Source: Rutpela maculata
Lineage: Eukaryota; Arthropoda; Insecta; Coleoptera; Cerambycidae
Reading direction: 5' to 3'
Length of the DNA: 64,000 nt
NCBI GenBank assembly: GCA_936432065.2
Contig: OW386286.2
Coordinates: 4,457,208 to 4,521,207 of the forward strand
Made by a program: the position numbers and the translations under genes. Position 1 is the stretch's first letter. Each line of letters begins with the position of its first letter. The notes under the pieces are model-generated. The model had not been told where the DNA came from. It saw only the letters and a program-made list of their open reading frames with translations, and ran no database searches. Below are positions 1-9,944 of the stretch, piece after piece.

Positions 1-735
1 TGAATTGTCGAGTGGGAAATTCAATATTGACTGTAACTTAGGATCATTGGCATATTTGAGGCATGTTTTGAATAGGTAAGTTTTTCCTTTTCTGAAAGGA
101 AAACTGACCGTATCGCAACCACTTAAGACGTAAGTACATAGAAAAAAATTGTCCAAATAAATTTCTGATATATTTTGCGTAGTCGACAGTTTTTGTATTA
201 TGCAGTGAATGGGTATATACACATCGAATCTATATGTATCCACAACTCATTTATGTTTATTCTAGTAGCATAGTATAGTGCCATCACAAAAATGTCTGTA
301 TCAGTAGCTTGTATTATTTTGTAATTCAAATTTGATAGGTACTGAACTATTGCAAATATTCTACTGTCTGCTTCGCTGTGATTTGAAAAGTGTAAGTCTG
401 TTACAATTTTACTTTGTTTCATGGAGGAAATCGTTGTACTGGCACTATCTTCGGCCATCCTTGTCATCATAACAGAAACGTTAGTAGGTAGACTACTATG
501 ATCTGTGTAGAATTTTTCGGAAATATACTTCAATAAACGAGCTTTGTTGTTATTATTTGCAAGGAAAAGTTTACAATTCGGAATTTTAATATTATCCTGC
601 ACTTCAAATTCATGACTCATCACAGTATATTTGCAAATCGCGTACCCGAGGCCACGCTTATATTTATTATTATGATGAGTTATGACTACAGCCGCGCGCC
701 CTATATTTAAAAAATCGTATCTCCTAAATCATTCA
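1..735 (-). pseudogene. HAFTGCD-family protein remnant (left-edge copy)
   Basis: A minus-strand frame open from about 735 to 198 carries NHSEADSRIF followed by a TDTDIFVMAL segment and an LWIHID strand. After a stop near 198 the coding continues in another frame to the window edge, with YVLSGCDTVSF then FRKGK. The same motif order (EADSRI, then DTD, then GCD with GKGK) occurs in the 10.8-12.0 kb gene, so this is a diverged relative. The acidic motifs and their order resemble the metal-binding residues of FEN1/PIN nucleases; that is inference. The frame change makes it a pseudogene, cut by the window edge, so its C-terminus is unseen. No terminal repeat is visible on its right side. Confidence 0.6.
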
Positions 736-1629
736 GCGAATTAAAAAATTGTTTTAATAAAAAATGTTCATCGGTCTATTCCACGTATTTCGTCTCAAAT
801 AGCTACACATCTATCTACAATAATAACAAAAGTACTTCGATGCCGAAAATTACACTACACTTTCCGAGCACATATTGTTTAAACAATTTATAGTGTTGTT
901 TATAATGAAAATAATGTCTCTCTATTACACTTGTATGAAACTATAAATATTAAGCTTTCGATTGATATAAGAATTATTAAAAAATCTTTATAAATAAGCT
1001 CGTAAATGCAATGTAAACGAAAGATAATGCAATATTTAAGTTCCAATTTTTTTTCGAAATTATTACTTTTTTTTGCAATTTCGCAATCTTGGCCGACATC
1101 GCGCCTTCTGGAATCGAATTCGGCATACAATTCTGGATAATATCCATATTTTTTTAATGTTATACCTGCGAGTTCATACCCCATGATCGAATTCGGACCT
1201 TTAGATTCTCGACTAAATGGCGTTTATATTATGAAAAATATTTTTATATTTATTTTAAATTAAATTAGTACAATGCTGGCTTACTATCTTTCTTTACATC
1301 ATTAGCTAATTCCAAATGCTTTAAAAATTCCACTTGTTCATCTTTTTTTCTCAGTGGCGAATAAAGCACAGAAGCTCTTGGTTTTTTTTTATAATATGTC
1401 TGTGTTTCATAAAATACAAATAATACTGCGACACCAATTTATTCTCTTGGACGCTAGATTTGTTATCAAAACAAGGCACAACTTCACGAAGAATGCTAGT
1501 AATCTCTTGAAATAGATTTTCTTGCTAAGGATTTAATGTAGATTCTTCCACTAGATCTGTCAAATATTTTACATTTTTATGATAGGCTTTAATGTGCTCT
1601 GATTTTTTGCAAAAAGAACAGACTGTATA
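736..1629. other. No recognisable feature
   Basis: AT-rich sequence. Short open frames on the minus strand, for example 900-1184 and 1525-1740, match no family I recognise. The latter has a CSFC pair but no further zinc-finger pattern. Confidence 0.5.
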
Positions 1630-2620
1630 CTCCAGGCGAATTAGACTTTTGCTGCCAAAATCATGCCCTACGAAAAAATTTTTTTTATTGTGTTTATTTG
1701 GACTTCTTGAATAACACATGGTAGTTATGCCAAGATACACCTGGAGGATTTCTTGAAAATAGAAATGTCGCGGAAACCACGGATTCGCGATTAACTCAGT
1801 TTTTATGGCTCAAACGGGAACAACACCTATTATTAAAGTTGTACATCTGTAAATTCTCTACCTTAAAGGTCCTATACATTTTTTTCGTACGCCTAACCGT
1901 TTTAGAGCGCCAAACCTCTTTCGCACCACATATTTCTCAATTATCTTGCTTTCTATATCTCAGAATGAAAATTAAATATTGCTGTTATAGAGCTCGGTGG
2001 TCTCTATTCTCTACCAGCATGGCTACAAGCTGCTGAACAATTCAGTCCTACTTTCCTACAGCTACATTTTCCCAACCCTTCGTACAGTTGCAAAAAATTG
2101 AATTTAACAATATGTCTGGTGCTGGTGGTAACTGCGCTGGTACTGGCTGCAAAATATCATTCTTCCTAATCCAGCCCCACTGCTCAGGATCAATATCTTT
2201 TCCCAACCAGGTTTGAACTTGATAATATTTAATTTCCATTCTGAGACATAGAAAGCAAGATAATTGCGAAATATGTGGTACGAAAGAGGTTTGGTGGAAC
2301 TAATTGCATTTTTCACTTAGTCCGCGTCGTATCTCTAAAACGGTTAGGCGTACGAAAAAATGTATAGGACCTTTAGGGTAGAGAATTTACAGATGTACAA
2401 TTTTTATATTAGGTGTTCCCATTTGGGCTATCAAAACTGAGTTAATCGCGATTTCGCAGTTTTCACGACCTCCGACACTGTTTTCACGAAATCCTCCAGG
2501 TGTTTCGTGGCGTAACTACCAAGTGTTATTCAAGATGTCCAAATAAACATAATAAAGAAAAAAAATTTCGTAGGGCACGAATTTAGCACAGAGGTCAAAT
2601 TTACAACTAAAACGCCTGGA
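1630..2620. mobile_element. Foldback element with ~350-bp inverted arms
   Basis: The left arm (about 1630-1980) is repeated as its reverse complement at about 2223-2620, including a long block around CGTACGCCTAACCGTTTTAGA and its complement TCTAAAACGGTTAGGCGTACG. The arms differ by scattered substitutions and small indels. The roughly 240-bp loop holds a C-terminal piece of the HAFTGCD protein family on the minus strand. A target-site duplication was not identified. It is either a transposon with long terminal inverted repeats or an inverted duplication of part of one. Confidence 0.65.
2048..2239 (-). pseudogene. C-terminal fragment of HAFTGCD-family protein
   Basis: The frame reads YYQVQTWLGK, then DPEQWGW, a proline-rich LPPAPDILL stretch, and CNC. 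The order YQ-x3-W, then WGW, a PPAP-like linker and a Cys pair is how I know the C-terminus of this family to end; the 10.8-12.0 kb copy likewise has LPPT, YQGG, QWGW and then CNCK. The Cys-rich tail beyond CNC has decayed and the frame stops soon after. It sits in the loop of a large inverted repeat, with the upstream coding part lying inside the right arm. No start codon of its own is expected. Confidence 0.55.
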
Positions 2621-3078
2621 TTAGTATAATTTGCTGCTCATTTTATTTTAGCTGTCATGTTGCTTTCTTGCTGACGTTACAAACTACAACACATCATTCA
2701 TATTGACCAGTGAGTTTTATTACATATTCCAAGACACTTGTGATTCCATGGCTACTATCAGCGATTTTTTTTATTTGTCACCACTTTAAATCACAGCAAA
2801 TACCATCTCATCTCGGTTTCCCTTTACTAGTTTAAAGATTGTATACGAAATACATTATTATGACTAATATTAATTCGTTATATTATTTTAATGTGGCTAG
2901 AGCTTAGGGAATATGAAAAATAAGTACACTAAACTTGTTTTAATTTTACTTCACTCTCATTATCGCTTACCTTATACTAGTGTTTCCCTGAATCCTAGTA
3001 TGAAAAATATAAACAATCAATATATTTTTTACCATATTTTATCTAATTAAATTAAATATTTAATTTTACTAAGACATG
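2621..3078. other. No recognisable feature
   Basis: AT-rich spacer between the foldback and the first HINE-1 copy; no coding frame or repeat recognised. Confidence 0.5.
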
Positions 3079-3768
3079 AAAAACCGCTGCCCAAGGAATC
3101 ATTACTTCCACATCCAGATTCTCTATCCAAGTCACTCTCAACGAAAAAACTTTGTATGTGAAAATAATTGTTTATGGAACTTTAATAATATAATATTTGA
3201 AATCCTCTACTACAAAAACCCATAAAGCGATACCCCACATCGGTAGTGGGGTGGGGGTGGTGATAGGGGGTAGGGGTGGGGGGTGGATGAAGTAAAAAAA
3301 TATTTTTAGGTTTCTGGTTCTTGTACATTCACTAAATCATAATTTTTTTTTCATCCCCTTTAATAAGGGGGTGGGGGTGGTAATGGTGGTGGCTAATGCC
3401 AAAAATTTTTTTGAGACCTTAGCTTCTCTTGTATATACTAAATACCAATTTCGTGGACTCTTACCTGCTTGATTTACCCATTTACCCCAATTTACACCCC
3501 AACTCTTCGACGGAACAAGATGAAAATATAATCTAGTTCTAGATTTCGTACATATGTGTATCAAATTTCAAGTCAATATCTTAAACGGTTCCAGAGTAAA
3601 CGTGCGCACAAAAAAAAGTTACAGACAGACCGACAGACAGACAGACAGAATTTTTTTTCTCTCAAACTTAAAATCTCGACGTTTCATGACATTTTAAGCC
3701 TATTTGGACAATAAAAATTTTCAAAAATTTTTTTGTCGTTACTATACTTCCACTGGATGTGGAAGTAA
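3079..3768 (+). mobile_element. HINE-1 copy 1 (DINE-1/Helentron-like), full length
   Basis: Reference copy for the family. In order: AAAAACCGCTGCCCAAGG at the 5' end; a sub-terminal CTTCCACATCCAG; a G-rich block near GGTAGTGGGGTGGGGGTGG; a conserved core (GACGGAACAAGATG, GGTTCCAGAGTAAACGTGCG); a GACA/GACC microsatellite, which is GTCT/GTCG on the other strand; a CTCGACGTTTCATGACATT block; and a 3' hairpin with a 9-bp TACTTCCAC stem and 5-nt loop just inside the end. Sub-terminal inverted repeats, an internal GTC-type tetranucleotide tract, a 3' hairpin and no coding capacity are the diagnostic layout of Helentron-associated elements such as Drosophila DINE-1. It would depend on a Rep-helicase encoded elsewhere. 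Confidence 0.8.
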
Positions 3769-4323
3769 AAATAAATATATACATTTCTAGTAATTTTGGT
3801 ATAAAATTCTCTTACCGAATCTCCCTCGCTCTTGAATTAAAAATCCGGAAATTTTTTCTCGCTCACGAATTTTTAAAGAAAATTTTCAAAAAATTCGGAC
3901 CTCGAAAAAATTTCCGGAAATATTTCAAGCACTAGGGAGATTACAAGTGAAAAGTCAAATGTATATGACAAAAAAAAAAAATAAACAGGAGTTCCTAGAC
4001 CAGGAGGGGTGGCAACTGAATTTTAAAAAATTTTTTGGCAAACTGCTTTTTCAAAATTTTTGAGATTTTAGAGAAGTCCTTCTCTAGATGTTATTTCCCA
4101 TATTTTGTATGGGTTCAATGCATCACAGTCGAGAAAAAAATATATTGAAGCTCACCAACCGCCACTGCATTTGTGTGTGAAAGGCAGAAACCAGTATTTT
4201 ACGGGTGTTTTTTGAGGTTAGAGATAAAGAACGAGCCAATCTAACAATTCCCACTCCAGATTCGGATTCAGCGGGTCAAAATACATGTAGGTAAACTGAT
4301 CTGGTCCGCCGGACAGACCACTT
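3769..4323. other. No recognisable feature
   Basis: AT-rich, with runs of AAATTT-type sequence; no coding frame or repeat family recognised. Confidence 0.5.
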
Positions 4324-4857
4324 TTACTTCCACATCCAGTGGAAGTATAGTAACGACAAAAAAATTTCTAAAAATTTACTTCCACATCCAGTGGAAGTAT
4401 AGTAACGACCAAAAAATTTTTAAAATTTTTTATTGTTCAAATAGGCTTAGAATGTCATGAAACGTCGAGATTTTAAGTTTGAGCGAAAAAAAATTTATGT
4501 CTGTCTGTCGGTCTGTCTGTAACTTTTTTGTGCGCACGTTTACTCTGGAACCGTTTGAGATATTGACTTGAAATTTGGTACACAAATGTACTTTAACGAG
4601 ATCTAGAACTAGATTATATTTTCATCTTGTTCCGTCGAAGGGTTGGGGGGTAAATTGGGGTAAATAGGTAAATTAAGCAGGTAAGAGTCCATAAAATTGG
4701 TATTTAGTACATACAAAGAAGCTAAGGTCTCAAAAAAATGTTTGCATTAGCCACCCCCATTACCACCCCCACCCCATTATTAAAGGGGATAAAAAAATGT
4801 GATTTAGTGTGTGTACAAGAACCAGAAACCTCAAAATATTTTTTTACTTTATCCATT
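4324..4857 (-). mobile_element. HINE-1 copy 2, 5'-truncated, doubled 3' end
   Basis: Minus-strand HINE-1 from the 3' hairpin (4376) through the microsatellite and core to about 4857, where homology stops before the 5' block. Immediately outside it lies a second copy of the last ~52 bp of the element (4324-4375), also with the hairpin, so two 3' termini stand in tandem. The open frames 4722-5000 and 4738-5019 cross the truncation boundary and are fortuitous as far as I can tell. Confidence 0.8.
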
Positions 4858-5747
4858 ATTACAGCTGTTTTCTTATTAGGTTTTAAATCGTCTATTTGCT
4901 GGACACGAAGAAACTTGTTTTCTAATTTAATTATATCCAAACAAGAAATTATTGATTTAAAGACCATTATTTCAGACAAAAACCTTCCACAATTGAACAA
5001 TAGTCGAATATTATTATGAACGTTAAAATTAAAAAATTGTTTTTCATAACAGTCTTTTGTATTTATATCTAAATTTAGGCCTTATTAAAATTGGTTGATT
5101 ATGAAAGCTCCGCATAATAGGAACCACCCACGTATGTAAAAGAATTTAACCCAGCGTGGATACTGTAAAAGCTCTGCCACTACAGTCGATTAAATTATTT
5201 CTATTGTTGTGAAAATTACTTCTCTTTGTGTGAAATGCGTGTTAATTTAACAGAAGACTGAGTACTACATTATGATACTATTATACAGTCTATATTATAG
5301 AATTGCAATAAATTGTATTGTTTTTACCTCTAGTCTGTGTATTTTCCAAATAATTTTCAAATATAGTGTAAGCTTAACAAGCCGTGTAATGAGCTTTATT
5401 GGAGGTGTCAGGAAATGTTACAGAGAAACCACACTTGTTTTACACTATTAATACCTACACAGAGTGAAGCATTACCCCCGTGACAATCCTCGATCACTGT
5501 CTCTACTTTACGCAGAGTACAGACTTTAAAAATGAATAAAACAAAAATAAAAAATTTTAAAATCATAACAACAAGAAAAACAACGTTCAAGAGCTAAATT
5601 GTTATTATGGGTTACACCCATTACAATTTTTGATCAGCACACATAAAACTACTTAACCGCAAAACTACAAAATATTTCAACAAAAAAATCATATATCACT
5701 AATTTTGTGCGGGGTCCTTTTTTTCAATTTTATTTTTACCATCACTA
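4858..5747. other. No recognisable feature
   Basis: Mostly AT-rich. Minus-strand translation of about 4860-5000 (SIISCLDIIKLENKF) looks vaguely coiled-coil and could be a retroelement ORF1 remnant, but I cannot support a family. Confidence 0.4.
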
Positions 5748-6143
5748 TACTGCCCTGCTAAGACAAGAAGTCGTAACTGCAAAAAATTAATTTTTGAGAT
5801 TTTAATTGCATTTGCACCGTATTAGTGATCATCACCACTGTACAAAATATAGAAGTCGTATCTAAAGCAAAACTAGTGAATATATACATAAAGAATATGT
5901 GTCGTATCTACAAAATAGACCTATACACTGAGCTCAAAAATCATATCCGATCATTACCAGATTTATTTGTCGTAACTTAACATATATACAATGCTTTGTT
6001 ATATAAAAGGGACACATATTTATTTGCCAAAAATGAAAATCATGGATTATGAAATGTAGATGGCATAACATAATTCAGAAAATAGTTGATTTCTCTAAAA
6101 TTACATTTTGTCAGATACGACTTCTTCTCATAGCAGGGCAGTA
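5748..6143. mobile_element. MITE with TA target duplication
   Basis: The ends are inverted repeats of about 29 bp, TACTGCCCTGCTA...AGAAGTCGTA on the left and its complement on the right, with a few mismatches. Both ends abut the dinucleotide TA (5746-5747 and 6144-6145), as expected for Tc1/mariner-type insertion. At 396 bp with no coding frame it is non-autonomous. The pentamer TCGTA recurs inside it (near 5770, 5858, 5912 and 5962, with its complement near 6115), which could be repeated transposase-binding sites. Confidence 0.65.
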
Positions 6144-6349
6144 TATTTCCACTCCACTACGTCGATCTGGAACTAATGTCCGCTCTGATTAAGGATAACC
6201 TACACTTAATTCAGTTTTCACTTGGACACACAATGTATTAAACCAGAAATTCGAATATAGTTGTAGGTGGCAGCACTATGCAGGGCCAAGAAGGGTAACA
6301 ATCCGACTGAGTCAAACAAGGTGACTTATGATCATCTTCGAAAAACAAC

Positions 6350-6790
6350 TTTTTTGAGTAGAGTTGTATGACTGCACAATACTATGGCATAAGACAAAAT
6401 GGGCTTGAATTCCCTTCTTCCTATTTATCCAATAGGGAATAGTACGTAATTTTTAACGGTAATGAGCCTGGATTATTACTTATTAAAAATGGTGTTCCGC
6501 AGGGATCTGCTCTTGGACCTCTTTTATTCCTCATTTATATTAATCATCTGCCTTTCTCTGCCAGTCAGAGTTCATGTATACTGTTTGCAGATGACACCGC
6601 TCGAATTAACAAAGATAATATTGACTTACACACAAAGGTAGTGTAACTTCAGCAAAAAGCTGTTTTCTTTCCAACAAGCTAAAACTAAATGAATCGAAAA
6701 CTGAAAGTTTGCTTCTTAGCTTAGATAAATGAACGCAAAAGTGTGAAACTAAATTGTCTGGGAATATACTTGACAGTGATTTAAATTAGT
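6350..6790 (+). pseudogene. LINE reverse transcriptase fragment
   Basis: Plus-strand translation shows YGIRQNGLEF, SYLSNRE, a stop, then YVIFNGNEPG, GVPQGSALGPLLFLIYINHLP and LFADDTARI: the region from before motif B to catalytic motif C (FADD) of a non-LTR retrotransposon RT of the Jockey/CR1 type. The frame breaks around 6645, but downstream LGIYL may mark the thumb. EN domain, palm motif A and C-terminus are absent. An old, 5'- and 3'-truncated pseudogene; exact clade not determined. Confidence 0.8.
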
Positions 6791-6813
6791 TATCTCAATT
6801 AGTTTACCTCAAA

Positions 6814-7126
6814 TCCTAAGTCGGGAAAGCAACTTTCCCGAACTGTTTTTTCTATATTTAACAGCCCAGAAAAGTTATTTTCTCGGCTTAGGCCGGGAAA
6901 GTTTCCCGGACTGTTTTTTATATACATATAGTTTTTATTTTTATACATTTATAATAATATTGATTGCGATTTTAGAAAAAATAGTATGTGTATCTCGTAG
7001 TAAAAGCATATTCCCGGATTTCAATGCTTGTCGGCTAACGCCTCGGCCAACAATTTACATCATCGTCCGGGAATGTATTGCTTTTACTACTAGATACACA
7101 ATATACTATTAATCAAAATGTTAAGT
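6814..7126. repeat. Hairpin-rich repeat (CCCGG family), copy 1
   Basis: Three nested palindromes: GGGAAAG/CTTTCCC at 6824-6840, CCGGGAAA/TTTCCCGG near 6892-6908, and a longer pair in which AGTAAAAGCA...ATTCCCGGA at about 7001 is complemented by TCCGGGAAT...TGCTTTTACT near 7090. A related block in opposite orientation lies at 22552-22872. No coding frame. Probably a small non-autonomous transposon; its ends are not defined. Confidence 0.5.
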
Positions 7127-8106
7127 TTTGACAAATAATATCACTATCGATATATTTGCAAATATAGAAAAGTGGACTAAAATGGTGTTTGCTGTTGCCT
7201 CAAATTTTGTTAACTTAAGGTATTACAAAAAAATATTATAGAAATTATACAGAAGATCAAAAAAGTTTGTCAATATTAAAACTACGTCCCCTTCCATTCA
7301 AGTTTTATTGTTTGTCAATTAGTATTTACAGAAGTAGGTTGAAAGAAATTAAATTGATCATACTACTAACTTTAGTATTATTAACTTATTATCAATTATA
7401 AAGATATAACTATATATGAAAAAAATGCTCAAAATAATGCTTTTTTTGGTTTTACACGAAAATGTATAGGTGTCTCGGTAAAAAGTAAATAGTAATGTAA
7501 TGGGCTAGTAGAAAATAACGAAAACGACAATATTAATAATATAGCATTAGAGTGTGACTCTCCAAAATGTTATAAATTTTACCGACTATTATTGGTTTCA
7601 TTGTAAAATAAATATGCTGAAAAAATGAAAAAAATGATTTAAAATAAGGTAGTTTTCCGGATATCTCGTGACGTAATAGCGTAATAACCTCTAAAACAGG
7701 GGCATTTTACATTTGACAGTAACTAGCTACGTTGCCACATTTCTAAAAAAGAATGTGCACTACTGCACTGTCTCAAATAAGTTTTAGTATTAATTTTTAA
7801 CACTGTTTTAGATACCCAGCAAGTAAATATTTTATATATTTTTAAGGCTGATCAATAACTTGCTAATACAGAATTGTAATATTACAGAGAATTAGTATAT
7901 CAGTACAGAACATCTTACATTATTTATCGAAATATGGCAAAGTAGCACTCGTTTCTCTGTTCAGGCACAAATTAGAATCTGGTGATTACGTTATTAGGTA
8001 CGTCATAGCCAATAGAATAGCAAGAAAATTGGAGGCAATATCTAACCGCTTAAACACAGTTTAAACTTCATGATTTTTTTTTACTATAAGGCATTATTTA
8101 AAAACT
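7127..8106. other. No recognisable feature
   Basis: AT-rich, no recognised gene or repeat end. Confidence 0.5.
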
Positions 8107-8811
8107 AAAAAACCGCTGCCCAAGGAATCACTACTTCCACATCCAGATTCTCTGTCCAAGTCACTCACAACGAAAAAACTTTGTATGTGAAAATAATTGT
8201 TTATGGAACTTTAATAATATAATATTTGAAATCCTCTACCCCAAAAACCCATAAAACGATACCCCACATCGGTAGTGGGGTGGGGGGTGGTGATAGGGGG
8301 GTGATAGTGGTGGGTGGATGAAGTAAAAAAATATTTTGAGGTTTCTGGTTCCTGTACATACACTAAATCACAATTTTTTTCATCCCCTTTAATAAGGGGG
8401 TGGGGGTGGTAATGGTGGTGGTTAATGCCAAAAATTTTTTTGAGACCTTAGCTTCTCTTGTATACACTAAATACCAATTTTATGGACTCTTAACCTGCTT
8501 GATTGACCTATTTACCCCAAATTTACCCCAATTTACCCCCCAAATCTTCGACGGAACAAGATGAAAATATAATCCAGTTCTAGATCTCGTTAAAGTACAT
8601 ATGTGTACCAAATTTCAAGTCAATATCTTAAACGGTTCCAGAGTAAACGTGCGCACAAAAAAAAGTTACAGACAGACCGACAGACAGAATTTTTTTTTTT
8701 TCGCCCAAACTTAAAATCTCGACGTTTCATGACATTTTAAGCCTATTTGGATAATAAAAATTTTTTAAAAATTTTTTGTCGTTACTATACTTCCACTGGA
8801 CGTGGAAGTAA
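8107..8811 (+). mobile_element. HINE-1 copy 3, full length
   Basis: Complete from AAAAAACCGCTGCCC to the 3' hairpin. It differs from copy 1 by a short microsatellite and by GGACG in the hairpin loop instead of TGGAT. Confidence 0.8.
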
Positions 8812-9944
8812 TAAAAAATACAGATCAACTGTTTTTATGTGTATATGTTATTAAAATTATTTTAAAAAAATTGTATACTTGCCTATTCCCGACCAAAGCA
8901 GAAATTTAAATAAATTTGTTTCAGTATTGTTTAAATCAGTGTAATATGCTATGAAAAATGTCCCAAAAAACTTACTGTCTAAAGTTTATTTTAAAAAGTC
9001 ATGGCTATTTTGGTTACTTAAAGAAATTATATTGAACTTCAAATATCTCGAGAATTAGTGATTTTTCGAAAATTGTTTGTACCGAAAAATATGCTTAATG
9101 TAATTCCCCATCACATGCACCTTTATTAGGTTCCCTGGGATCGAACAAATTTTTTTGCATCGTAACGCCATCTATGCTTCAATTTGTAAAAAGACCGTTT
9201 TCATTTAAAACTGAAATAATTTTATATATTCTAGTGAATACCTTTTACAGAATTCAAATATATTTTTTTTAGTTACCGAGAAAAGGGTCCAGGAAAATTT
9301 AAGTGGTATACTCTGTATATAATTTAATTTTTTCGTTTCCTCAATACTTATCATACACAGCAAGAGGAAATAATCTAATGTTTTTATAGTAGTAACATTT
9401 TTTTGAATCCATTTTTAATATACTAATTATTACTAACTCTGTAATAAAATTACGCCGATCATTCATCACATTCAAAACTTGTGTTCATGTGTCCATTAAA
9501 CGCTAAGAAGTTTGTCCCAGTCGTTTGTCACAGCTATATCTTCAAAATAAATTTCTGAAATGCTATAAATTCTCGTCATTAATTCACGAATGCGGCATAA
9601 ACTATCTACTAAATCATTTTAGTACTTAACTTGACAGAAAACTGTATTTAAACATAAGTAGTTTTGTACTTCATCAAACCCTAATGGACCGGTTATATTT
9701 TAATTATAAAGGCGAATAATTACGACTAGTGATATCAAGAAACAATGTAATTTATTCATATTCTCAAACATATTTTCATCAAAATTATATTCCAGATGAA
9801 CTAGCACTGGAGACAATAGTTTTCTACAGGGTGTTCGGGTGTTAGAAAGTTTTAAGGGGTTAAGAGGCCCTACGAGCCTCGGCTTGCAAATTGTATTCTC
9901 GACCAAAAAAAGTGCGCTTACGACCCTCGTTACATAAATGACTA
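8812..9944. other. Unassigned; possible eroded coding on minus strand
   Basis: Minus-strand frames between 9906 and 9480 (LVHLEYNFDENMFENMNK, then YLCLNTVFCQVKY and SLCRIRELMTRIYSISEIYF after stops) look protein-like but match no family I know. Nothing else recognised. Confidence 0.3.

Noticed and set aside
4738..5019. 93-codon frame as a gene
   Set aside because: Half is a HINE-1 translation; the rest is unrecognised and crosses the element boundary.
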